Shown here piece by piece: positions 1-5,953 of a stretch of DNA of 8,104 nucleotides. The position numbers and the translations under genes are program-made. Each line of letters begins with the position of its first letter. The first letter of the stretch is position 1. Where the stretch lies: NCBI GenBank assembly GCA_038215555.1, contig JBBQQT010000156.1, positions 1 to 8,104 on the forward strand, written 5' to 3'. A model generated the notes under the pieces. The model saw only the letters and a program-made list of their open reading frames with translations. It had not been told where the DNA came from and did not search any database. Source of the DNA: PFJX01 sp038215555 (GTDB taxonomy: Bacteria; Pseudomonadota; Gammaproteobacteria; Burkholderiales; Thiobacillaceae).

Positions 1-141
1 CAGATCCTTGTTCTCGAACAGCCCCTTGTTCCAGTCGGCAGCAAAGGCCATGCCCGGCTTCAGCAGGCCGGCAGCAATCGCTACGCTCACCGCGCCGGCG
101 GCGCCAGCACCCTTCAGTACGTTTCTGCGCAAAATGTTCAT
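1..141 (-). CDS. soxY: Sulfur-oxidation carrier protein SoxY, N-terminal part (runs off left edge)
   Basis: SoxY forms the periplasmic SoxYZ complex. A cysteine on its C-terminal swinging arm carries sulfur intermediates between SoxXA, SoxB and SoxCD during thiosulfate oxidation. Only the first 47 residues are here, so the GGCGG-type arm is outside the window. Visible: MNILRRNVLKGAGAAG, with a twin-arginine motif (R5-R6), a hydrophobic stretch to about residue 28, and an AFA/AD cleavage region near residues 32-36. ADWNKGLFE then follows, closely resembling the mature start of known SoxY proteins. The ATG at 141 is preceded by GGAGA (149-153) at 7-nt spacing, which fixes the start. The upstream gap suggests that this gene opens its own transcript and that the rest of a sox cluster may lie to the left. 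Identity rests on the Tat leader and first mature residues only. Confidence 0.82.
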   Translation of the reverse strand, partial: MNILRRNVLKGAGAAGAVSVAIAAGLLKPGMAFAADWNKGLFENKDL

Positions 142-416
142 GCAGTTGTCTCCAATATATAAAAACGATTCAGTTTATGCCCGCTCCGGATGCATCATCT
201 TGCGACGATCCACCGATACGATGACATCACAACGAGCGCTTATAAAAACGCTGTTCAATCCATCACGGTGCACATCTCGGCCTGATATTTTCGGCCTAGT
301 GGGCCCCATGACAAATGGACGATTGGGCAAATCGAACATTGCATGAAAAGCGTGTATTTGTCACCGGACTTTCTCTGTCAAAAGCACGAAAAATACAGTT
401 ATTTACTTAAGGAAAT

Positions 417-428
417 ACTTATATAAGT
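417..428. repeat. Perfect 12-bp palindrome ACTTATATAAGT, possible operator
   Basis: ACTTATATAAGT reads the same on both strands. It sits about 275 bp upstream of soxY in AT-rich DNA. A second CTTAAG palindrome (406-411) lies just to its left, so the half-site ACTTA appears twice in a row (405-409 and 417-421). A dimeric regulator site is possible; no regulator can be named. Confidence 0.35.
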
Positions 429-484
429 GCCTGATCGATACAAATTCATCATTCCGGATTTCTGCAAAAACGTCCTGCCTGACG

Positions 485-502
485 AAAAAATCAGTGCTGA
501 TT
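485..502 (-). terminator. Weak rho-independent terminator after the MoxR/VWA cluster
   Basis: On the minus strand, 13 nt past the stop of the VWA gene, AATCAG-CA-CTGATT (502 to 489) forms an inverted repeat. With a realistic 4-nt loop it gives a 5-bp stem, and TTTT (488-485) follows directly. Geometry and position fit an intrinsic terminator, but the stem is short and AT-rich, so it may leak into the soxY leader. Confidence 0.45.
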
Positions 503-515
503 AAGTTCAACCGAA

Positions 516-1820
516 TCAATTCAACTGGATACGGATACCAAACGGCGTTGGCGCCTTGCCCTTGACCAACCAAGCCACCGGAAATGACGGCTCGCGGGCG
601 GGAAACCGGCCTTCGGCATCGGTGAAATAAACCAGCAAATCCGGGCTCGAATGTTCGTGTTCAATCCAGTCGAACAGCGGCCGGAAATCAGTACCGCCGC
701 CGCCACTGATTTCCGCAGGCAGTTGTATTGCCTCCCACATCGCGTAATGCCAAGGTCCGGCCTGATCCAACTTGTCGTCACAAGCATGCAGCGTGACATC
801 GGCGCGCACCTGCGCCTTGAGTGCATCAATTTCGCTCAGAAACTCCTGCAACTCGTCCTTGGTCACCGAGCCGCTGGTATCCAGCGCAACAATCACCTTG
901 ACGCTCTGGCTGTAAAGACGCGGCATCAGCGCCTCGCTGCTGTTGCCAACATCGCGGCGTGACGTGCGCTGAAAGCTGTAATCATCGCGTGCGGCATTCA
1001 TCATGTAGCGCGCCAACAGCGCCCGCCAAGGCAGTTGCGGCGACAGCAGGTTATCCACCAAACGCATCATCGACTGGCTCAGCTTGCCGGCCTGGCGCGC
1101 AGCCTGCGCGGCGGCGGCAAGCCGGCTTTTCCATTGTTCATCGAGCTGATCGGGATCAGCCGGCGGCGGCGGGGTTTCGCCTTCACTCGCCGGCTGCGCC
1201 TCGCTGGTCTGCTCCGACTCGTCCCTCTGGCCCTGGCTATCCTGCTGCGGGTCCGGCTTGCCACCACTTTCGCCCTGCGACGGTTCCGACTTCTCGCCCT
1301 GTCCCTTGCCCTGCTTGGCTTCGTTCTGTTCCTGCTGTTCGCCCTCGCTACCGCCTTCGCTCGGTTCGTTGTCGAACAAGTGCATGTCCTGCGTTTCTTC
1401 CGGCGGGTCTTCGTGCAGCACCGGGTAGATTTCTTCCGCCGTCAGCCCGCGATAAGCCGCGTTCATCAACGCGTTGTCCGGCCCGCGCATCCGCTCCTCG
1501 TCAAGGATCATGTTGACCGCGTAATCGCAGGCGACATCCCAGCGATGCTTTTGGCGATGATTGCGGCGATTGAAATGCGACAGCGCGCAATGCATCGCCT
1601 CATGCGCCAGCACGAACTGCGTCTGTTCCAGCGTCAGACGGCTGATGTAATCCGGGTTGAAATAGAAATTGCGCGCATCGGTGGCGGTGGTCTTGCACCA
1701 CTTCGGGTCCGCCGCCTTCAGCGGCAGATGCATCACCAGTGCGCCGAGAAACGGCTTCTCCAGGATCAGCCGCGTGCGCGCAGCGGCGAGTTTGGTTTCC
1801 AACGCGGGGGAATCAGACAT
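516..1820 (-). CDS. Zinc-metallopeptidase-like (DUF2201) protein with C-terminal VWA domain, MoxR partner
   Basis: 434 aa. The N-terminal part (about 1-140) resembles the putative metallopeptidase domain of the DUF2201 family: LAHEAMH gives HExxH (H73, E74, H77), followed by RWDVACDYAVN (93-103). A Glu/Gln/Ser/Pro-rich, probably disordered linker spans about 138-226. The C-terminal VWA-like domain (about 305-434) has an intact MIDAS: DTSGS (D314, S316, S318), T377 in GGGGTDF, and D401 in FTDAEG. No signal peptide or membrane segment is seen, so it is probably cytoplasmic. It lies directly downstream of a MoxR ATPase, the usual pairing for VWA proteins in client remodelling or metal insertion. 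I chose the ATG at 1820 because GAAGGG lies 5 nt upstream; an in-frame GTG at 1826 would add two residues. Protease activity is inferred from the motif only. Confidence 0.85.
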   Translation of the reverse strand: MSDSPALETKLAAARTRLILEKPFLGALVMHLPLKAADPKWCKTTATDARNFYFNPDYISRLTLEQTQFVLAHEAMHCALSHFNRRNHRQKHRWDVACDYAVNMILDEERMRGPDNALMNAAYRGLTAEEIYPVLHEDPPEETQDMHLFDNEPSEGGSEGEQQEQNEAKQGKGQGEKSEPSQGESGGKPDPQQDSQGQRDESEQTSEAQPASEGETPPPPADPDQLDEQWKSRLAAAAQAARQAGKLSQSMMRLVDNLLSPQLPWRALLARYMMNAARDDYSFQRTSRRDVGNSSEALMPRLYSQSVKVIVALDTSGSVTKDELQEFLSEIDALKAQVRADVTLHACDDKLDQAGPWHYAMWEAIQLPAEISGGGGTDFRPLFDWIEHEHSSPDLLVYFTDAEGRFPAREPSFPVAWLVKGKAPTPFGIRIQLN

Positions 1821-1823
1821 GCC

Positions 1824-1848
1824 CACCCTTCACCCTTCACCCTTCACC
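1824..1848. repeat. Tandem heptad repeat (CACCCTT, about 3.6 copies) across a gene junction
   Basis: Three full copies of the 7-bp unit plus CACC. On the minus strand the unit reads GGGTGAA and does three jobs: it encodes the last residues of the MoxR ATPase (VKGEG), supplies that gene's TGA (1830-1832), and gives repeated AAGGG Shine-Dalgarno cores for the next gene. Because 7 is not a multiple of 3, loss of one unit would shift the frame and remove the stop. Confidence 0.9.
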
Positions 1849-2900
1849 GGTTTGAAGTCGTACAACATCAGTTCGGCGACGCTGTTCGCCCATTCGACGA
1901 ACTCCGGCACCTTGAACAGCGGCTGTCCAACGGCGCGATGCAAATCGGTCACCAGCATGACGCCCATCTCGCGCTGCGGATAGTTACGTGCATATTTGAG
2001 GATGTTGGACAGCTTCTTCACGCCCTTTTCACCCTCGCCGGCGCTTTCCTTGGCGCGTCTGACCAGCGCGGCGGCGACGCCGTATTGCAGATCGATGCCC
2101 TTCGGCACATCCATCACGCTGCCATCCAGAATGCCGTCGATATCCGGCAGGTTTTCCAGGTTGTCGATAAACGCTTTCAGTTCGACGCCGCACGACTGAC
2201 CGACGCAAGCCTGCAAAACCGCAGACAGCAAATCGGGCCGTTCGCCGAATTTCTGCAGCGCGCGATGCGCGTATTCCCACGAACGCGGGCTCGGGAACGA
2301 CATCGGGTTGTGCGCGGCGTCGTAGTGAAACAGCAGGTCCGGCCGGAAGCGCAAGAAGCCGAGAATGCGCGCATCAATGCCGGTATTCAGCGCCCAGTTG
2401 ATCCAGTCGTCGAGATTGGCCTCGACCTCGTAATGCGTGAAGCGGTTCGCCAGCGGCGCCGGCATGGCGTAGGTGACGCCGCGGTCGCCCTGGCGATTGC
2501 CCGCAGCGAAGATTGCCCAGCCATCCGGAATGACATATTCGCCCAAGCGGCGATCCAGAATCAGTTGATAGGCAGCGGCGGAAACCGTCGGCGGCGCGGC
2601 GTTGATCTCATCCAGAAACAGAATACCCGCCGGGCCATGCCGGCGTGCATCCGGCAGCATCGACGGAATCGACCATTCGACGTTGTCATTGTTGCGAAAC
2701 GGAATGCCGCGCAGATCGGTCGGTTCCATCTGCGACAAACGCAAGTCGATCAGCGGCACGTTATGCAGTTTGGCGATGCCGGCGATGATCTGCGATTTGC
2801 CGACGCCGGGTGGGCCCCACAACATCACCGGTGTGTGCTGGCCGGCGTTGCAACTGGTGAATTCGCAGTCGAGGATGGTTTCGATATGGGAGGGGCGCAT
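1830..2900 (-). CDS. MoxR-family AAA+ ATPase
   Basis: 356 aa, close to the usual MoxR length. Visible motifs are Walker A GPPGVGKS (29-36), Walker B ILFLDEIN (93-100), sensor 1 in AAGN (N135), a probable arginine finger in ANRF (R153), and sensor 2 in SPRSW (R206). A helical region follows, about 210-350. It is expected to form a ring that uses ATP hydrolysis to remodel a client, with the VWA protein downstream as adaptor. The two genes are nearly fused at the DNA level: the TGA lies 9 nt before the ATG of the VWA gene, inside the tandem heptad, which suggests translational coupling. The ATG at 2900 is the only practical start, as an in-frame TAA lies six codons upstream. Its Shine-Dalgarno is poor (AAGG, 13 nt away). 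The client is unknown. Confidence 0.92.
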   Translation of the reverse strand: MRPSHIETILDCEFTSCNAGQHTPVMLWGPPGVGKSQIIAGIAKLHNVPLIDLRLSQMEPTDLRGIPFRNNDNVEWSIPSMLPDARRHGPAGILFLDEINAAPPTVSAAAYQLILDRRLGEYVIPDGWAIFAAGNRQGDRGVTYAMPAPLANRFTHYEVEANLDDWINWALNTGIDARILGFLRFRPDLLFHYDAAHNPMSFPSPRSWEYAHRALQKFGERPDLLSAVLQACVGQSCGVELKAFIDNLENLPDIDGILDGSVMDVPKGIDLQYGVAAALVRRAKESAGEGEKGVKKLSNILKYARNYPQREMGVMLVTDLHRAVGQPLFKVPEFVEWANSVAELMLYDFKPVKGEG

Positions 2901-2915
2901 GATTTGTCTTATGCC

Positions 2916-2929
2916 TTAAAAGCTTTTAA
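2916..2929. repeat. Perfect 14-bp palindrome TTAAAAGCTTTTAA between two cluster genes
   Basis: It covers the stop codon of the 300-aa gene (TAA at 2926-2928) and most of the 25-nt gap before the MoxR gene. In RNA it could form a weak AT-rich hairpin just upstream of the MoxR start, next to its only AAGG element (2914-2917). It may set relative expression or be a remnant with no role. Confidence 0.5.
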
Positions 2930-3828
2930 CCAAGTTTCGTAAAGTCATCTTGAATGCTGCCGGATTGCGCCATTTCAATCCGCGCCGCCACCAGGCAGGC
3001 CTGAATTTGCACCGGGTTCAGCATGGTCGGCAACAGGCGATGTACGCGCGCCAACCATTGCGGCTTTTCACAGGCTTCCAGTTCCAGTCGGGCGCGCGTG
3101 GCGTTGCTCAAACGCGGCCAGAGCAGCAGCAGTGGCGCCAGCCAGCGATGATAATCGTTAATAACCGACTGCTCCAGTCGACTATTTTCCCGCCTTCCCC
3201 AATCTTCTCGCACCAGCAATTCCGGGAAATTGACCGCACCAAGTTGCCGCGACCGCCATTCATAGGGCAAGCGCAGACCGGCCATGCCTTGGCCGAGGCC
3301 ATCCTGGCCACGCTGAAACCATTGCGTCATTGGATGCGGCCGAGCCGCCTGATTCACCATGCTGGCGAGGAAATCGCGGTGCGCATCGCTGGCGTCGCGA
3401 GTCAGCGCATCCCGCCGAGCCAAAATCGGCGAATGAAAGCCGGTGTAGCTGAGCGCAAACGGATGCCACGCACTCTCCGTCTTTTCGACACCTTCGATGC
3501 CGCCGCGCCGGGTCGCCAACAACGCCAGCGGCAAACCACTTTCTCGATCCAGCGACCAGAGTTCGAAGGTATCGAAAATCGGAAATGGCAGTGCCGGGCG
3601 AGTCTCCAGCGCCGCGATGATGTCGCCCAGGCCGGCCGACTGCCCCAGTTTGAGGCCGACGCCCTCTTCCCAAACGCCCACCGGCCGCACCCATCCGTAA
3701 CCATCGTCGGCGCGCAAATGCCAGGTGACGCCATCGAAGGTATGCGCGCTGGCATCGCCGATATCGACGTAGTGCACCACCCCGCGATAGGGATTGACGC
3801 GACGCAGTGCGTAATAACTTGGGTACAT
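2926..3828 (-). CDS. Unrecognised 300-aa protein encoded upstream of MoxR
   Basis: I do not recognise a family. The protein has no signal peptide, no membrane segment and no obvious catalytic motif. The N-terminal half (about 1-135) is rich in Gly, Trp and aromatics and looks beta-structured, for example WHLRADDGYGWVRPVG (36-51). The C-terminal part (about 215-290) looks helical and Leu/Arg-rich (RWLAPLLLLWPRL at 228-240; RVHRLLPTML at 261-270). The start MYPSYYALRR (ATG at 3828) lies 7 nt after the stop of the 65-aa gene. The frame stays open 57 codons further upstream, but that extension is antisense-like, overlaps the 65-aa gene and is rejected. No good Shine-Dalgarno precedes 3828, so it probably depends on coupling to the upstream gene. 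Gene order suggests a dedicated partner or client of the MoxR/VWA pair; that is inference. Confidence 0.75.
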   Translation of the reverse strand: MYPSYYALRRVNPYRGVVHYVDIGDASAHTFDGVTWHLRADDGYGWVRPVGVWEEGVGLKLGQSAGLGDIIAALETRPALPFPIFDTFELWSLDRESGLPLALLATRRGGIEGVEKTESAWHPFALSYTGFHSPILARRDALTRDASDAHRDFLASMVNQAARPHPMTQWFQRGQDGLGQGMAGLRLPYEWRSRQLGAVNFPELLVREDWGRRENSRLEQSVINDYHRWLAPLLLLWPRLSNATRARLELEACEKPQWLARVHRLLPTMLNPVQIQACLVAARIEMAQSGSIQDDFTKLG

Positions 3829-3835
3829 GGCGCGG

Positions 3836-4033
3836 TCAGCTGGCGAGTTCGGCCAACATCTCGGCCAGACGCCGCCGGGCGGACTGGAGCAACTGATCGA
3901 CCCACTCTTCGCCCGGACCGGAAAACGCATCGTACTGGTCTTCGATACGCTCGATGATGTCGCGCACCTGCGCCGGATTGCGCGACCGTCGAAGCTCATC
4001 GCTCAAGTCGGCCAACCATTTGTCATCTGCCAT
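3836..4033 (-). CDS. Small unrecognised helical protein (65 aa), first gene of the MoxR cluster
   Basis: This encodes 65 residues starting MADDKWLADL. It is charged and mostly helical by appearance, with alternating acidic and Arg patches (for example RDIIERIEDQYDAF), a GPGEE turn mid-protein, and an amphipathic C-terminal helix (LLQSARRRLAEMLAEL). No cysteines, membrane segment or known motif is seen. The ATG at 4033 has GAGG (4040-4043) 6 nt upstream, better support than the in-frame ATG at 4048. Its stop lies 7 nt before the next gene, so it belongs to the same transcript and is probably its first gene. It could be a small adaptor or a subunit of the 300-aa protein; function unknown. Confidence 0.65.
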   Translation of the reverse strand: MADDKWLADLSDELRRSRNPAQVRDIIERIEDQYDAFSGPGEEWVDQLLQSARRRLAEMLAELAS

Positions 4034-4109
4034 GCTTTGCCTCGTCATGTAGTTGCTGCAAACTTCGCCCAGATTCCTCCCCACGTCAATTACGCCGAGC
4101 GTGTCACCC
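4034..4109. promoter_or_regulatory. Divergent intergenic region between the MoxR cluster and nudix-trhP
   Basis: Both transcripts must start in or near these 76 bp. On the minus strand TTGACG (4089-4084) could be a -35 for the MoxR cluster, but 17 bp further on stands GAAGTT, a poor -10. On the plus strand TTGCCT (4038-4043) has AAACTT at 17-bp spacing, also poor. Neither promoter is firmly located. The only clear site is the GAGG Shine-Dalgarno at 4040-4043 on the minus strand. Confidence 0.35.
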
Positions 4110-4649
4110 ATGAATTACTGCTCCCACTGCGGCACCCCGGTCCGCGTCGAAGTTCCCGCCGGCGATAACCGCCCGCGTCACGTCTGCCAAGGTTGCGGCG
4201 CAATCCATTATCACAACCCGAAAATGGTGGTCGGCTGCATTCCGGAGTGGGAAAACAAGATTCTCCTCTGCCGCCGAGCCATCGAACCCAAACACGGCCT
4301 CTGGACCCTGCCCGCCGGCTTCATGGAAAACGGCGAAACCACCGCCGAGGGCGCCGCCCGCGAAACCCTGGAGGAAGCCGGCGCGCGCGTGGATGTGCTG
4401 AATCTGTACAGCATGATCAGCCTGCCGGACATCAATCAGGTCTATCTGGTGTTCCGCGCAAAACTCCTGCACCTCGATTTCGCGCCTGGCGAGGAAAGCC
4501 TGGAAGCCGGGCTGTTCGCCGAATCCGAAATCCCCTGGGACAAACTTGCCTTCCGCACCATCGAACGAACCCTGAAGCTGTATTACGAAGATCGCCGCAG
4601 CGGCATGTACTCCTTACACGTCGGCAACATCTTCCACAAACCCCGCTGA
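4110..4649 (+). CDS. Nudix hydrolase with N-terminal zinc ribbon
   Basis: 179 aa. A zinc ribbon of the Nudix N-terminal type comes first: CSHC (C4, C7) and CQGC (C26, C29), as in NudC-like and related hydrolases. The Nudix domain follows (about 36-160) with a complete box: G70, E76, then RETLEEAGA (R84, E85, E88, E89, G91), matching GX5EX7REUXEEXGU apart from Thr in one hydrophobic position. Such enzymes cleave nucleoside diphosphates linked to another group (ADP-ribose, NADH, FAD and others). The substrate cannot be read from the box, and I see no NudC-specific SQPWPFPxS motif. I chose the ATG at 4110 because it begins just before the zinc ribbon; the frame continues upstream to a TTG at 4053 without plausible protein. 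Only a weak GAG stands 8-10 nt before the ATG. It is first in a two-gene unit with trhP. Confidence 0.9.
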   Translation: MNYCSHCGTPVRVEVPAGDNRPRHVCQGCGAIHYHNPKMVVGCIPEWENKILLCRRAIEPKHGLWTLPAGFMENGETTAEGAARETLEEAGARVDVLNLYSMISLPDINQVYLVFRAKLLHLDFAPGEESLEAGLFAESEIPWDKLAFRTIERTLKLYYEDRRSGMYSLHVGNIFHKPR

Positions 4650-4651
4650 AC

Positions 4652-5941
4652 ATGTCCATCAAGCGCCCCGAGCTACTCGCACCGGCAGGCTCGCAAGTCA
4701 TGCTGGAGACCGCCCTCGCCTTCGGCGCCGACGCGGTTTATGCCGGCCAGCCGCGCTACAGCCTGCGCGCCCGCAACAACAGCTTTCGCGATGAAGTCGC
4801 GCTCGGCATCGGCATCGACTACGCACACAGCCGCGGCAAACAGTTCTACGTGGTCAGCAACATCTTCCCGCACAACGCCAAGCTGAAAACCTATCTGGCC
4901 GACATGGCGCCGGTGGTCGCATTGAAACCGGATGCGCTGATCATGGCCGACCCCGGCCTGATCGACATGGTTCGAGAAACCTGGCCGGAGATGACGGTGC
5001 ACCTCTCCGTGCAGGCCAATACGGTGAATTACGCCGCCGTCCGATTCTGGCAAAAACTGGGCATTTCGCGCGTGATCCTGTCGCGCGAACTCTCGCTCGA
5101 CCAGGTCGCCGAAATTCGCCAGGAATGCCCTGACATGGAGCTCGAAGTCTTCGTCCACGGCGCGCTGTGCATCGCCTACTCCGGCCGCTGCCTGCTCTCC
5201 GGCTACTTCAATCACCGCGACCCGAACCAGGGCACTTGCACCAACTCATGCCGCTGGGAGTTCAACACCAAGCCCGCCAAGGTCGGTCCCGATGGCGATG
5301 TATTTCTGCTCGAAGAACCGGAAAAGCGCGCCGGCAGCTACATGCCGATCGAAGAAGATGAGCACGGCACCTACATCCTCAACTCGAAAGACCTGCGCGC
5401 CATTGAACATGTACAGCGGCTAACCGAAATCGGCGTCGATTCATTGAAGATCGAAGGCCGCACCAAATCGCCCTACTACGTCGCACGCACCGCACAAGCC
5501 TACGCCCAGGCGATCGCCGACGCCGTCGCCGGTCGCCCGCTCGACCCGTCTCTGCTGCGCGAACTCGACGGCCTCGCCAATCGCGGCTACACCGGCGGCT
5601 TCTTCGAGCGCCACCCGGATCGCGAGTACCAAAACTATCTGCGCGGCCATTCCGAATCGGATCGCAGCCGGTATGTCGGCGATGTCCTCACCTACCACGC
5701 CGACGGCATGGCCGAGATCGAAGTGAAGAACAAATTTTCGGTCGGTGACCGCATCGAACTGATTCACCCGCACGGCAACCAAACGCTCGCGATCGCCGCC
5801 ATGCGCAACAAGCATGGCGCCAGCATCGAAGTCGCGCCGGGCAACGGACATTTCGTCCGCATCCCGTTGCCGCCGGGCTATGCAGGCGCCTTCATGGCGC
5901 GATTTGTTGCCAACGATGAGGACGTGACCGAGACAGACTGA
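4652..5941 (+). CDS. trhP: tRNA U34 hydroxylation protein TrhP (YegQ), peptidase U32 family
   Basis: 429 aa, slightly shorter than E. coli YegQ (about 453). In E. coli, TrhP makes 5-hydroxyuridine at position 34 of certain tRNAs, the first step towards cmo5U/mcmo5U. It uses prephenate as hydroxyl source and needs Fe-S cluster biogenesis. The N-terminus (PELLAPAGS, DAVYAGQPRYSLR) and the U32 signature are strongly conserved: EVFVHGALCIAYSGRCLLSG (165-184) with C173 and C180, then CTNSC (C196, C200). These four cysteines probably bind a cluster. The middle (DEHGTYILNSKDLRAI, SLKIEGRTKS) and C-terminal part (VKNKFSVGD) also fit. Despite the family name, this branch is not a protease. The ATG at 4652 follows the Nudix TGA by 2 nt, so translation is probably coupled. 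The shorter length comes mainly from the stretch after the last cysteines (about 205-225). Confidence 0.93.
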   Translation: MSIKRPELLAPAGSQVMLETALAFGADAVYAGQPRYSLRARNNSFRDEVALGIGIDYAHSRGKQFYVVSNIFPHNAKLKTYLADMAPVVALKPDALIMADPGLIDMVRETWPEMTVHLSVQANTVNYAAVRFWQKLGISRVILSRELSLDQVAEIRQECPDMELEVFVHGALCIAYSGRCLLSGYFNHRDPNQGTCTNSCRWEFNTKPAKVGPDGDVFLLEEPEKRAGSYMPIEEDEHGTYILNSKDLRAIEHVQRLTEIGVDSLKIEGRTKSPYYVARTAQAYAQAIADAVAGRPLDPSLLRELDGLANRGYTGGFFERHPDREYQNYLRGHSESDRSRYVGDVLTYHADGMAEIEVKNKFSVGDRIELIHPHGNQTLAIAAMRNKHGASIEVAPGNGHFVRIPLPPGYAGAFMARFVANDEDVTETD

Positions 5942-5953
5942 GCTCGCGGCTCA
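5939..5953. repeat. Small inverted repeat spanning the facing stop codons of trhP and mltF
   Basis: TGAGC-TCGCG-GCTCA: a perfect 5-bp stem with a 5-nt loop. The left arm starts with the trhP TGA (5939-5941) and the right arm ends with the mltF stop (TCA on plus, 5951-5953). No T-run follows on either strand, so it is not a classical terminator, but it is the only candidate transcription end between these convergent genes. Confidence 0.5.

Larger units (their letters stand above)
142..515. promoter_or_regulatory. Non-coding soxY upstream region, 374 bp
   Basis: No convincing gene lies here; the one open frame reaching into it is antisense to soxY and matches nothing I recognise. The stretch is AT-rich compared with the flanking genes. 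It holds the soxY Shine-Dalgarno (GGAGA, 149-153), a 10-bp direct repeat TATAAAAACG (158-167 and 241-250), a 7-bp direct repeat TCGGCCT (277-283 and 291-297, 14 bp apart), a perfect 12-bp palindrome (417-428), and the terminator of the upstream cluster (485-502). I found no clear sigma-70 or sigma-54 promoter pair for soxY, so the promoter position is unresolved. Inducible control would fit a sox gene, but the sequence does not show which regulator acts. Confidence 0.5.

Noticed and set aside
277..297. TCGGCCT direct repeat as a terminator or operator
   Set aside because: Only two 7-bp copies exist, with no stem and T-run; noted as part of the soxY leader only.
8..346. 112-codon plus-strand frame over the left edge
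   Set aside because: It overlaps soxY in antisense and continues into AT-rich non-coding DNA; no Shine-Dalgarno or recognisable protein.
1035..2942. 635-codon open frame on the plus strand
   Set aside because: It is antisense to the MoxR and VWA genes, whose motifs are unmistakable. Its translation is Arg/His/Ala-rich with no domain, as expected from high-GC third positions on the other strand.
3829..3999. 57-codon upstream extension of the 300-aa gene
   Set aside because: It overlaps the 65-aa gene almost entirely, has Arg/Ser/Cys-rich composition, and the better start is ATG 3828 just after the small gene's stop.
4193..4651. 153-codon upstream extension of trhP
   Set aside because: It lies inside the Nudix gene in another frame; TrhP homology begins at the ATG at 4652.
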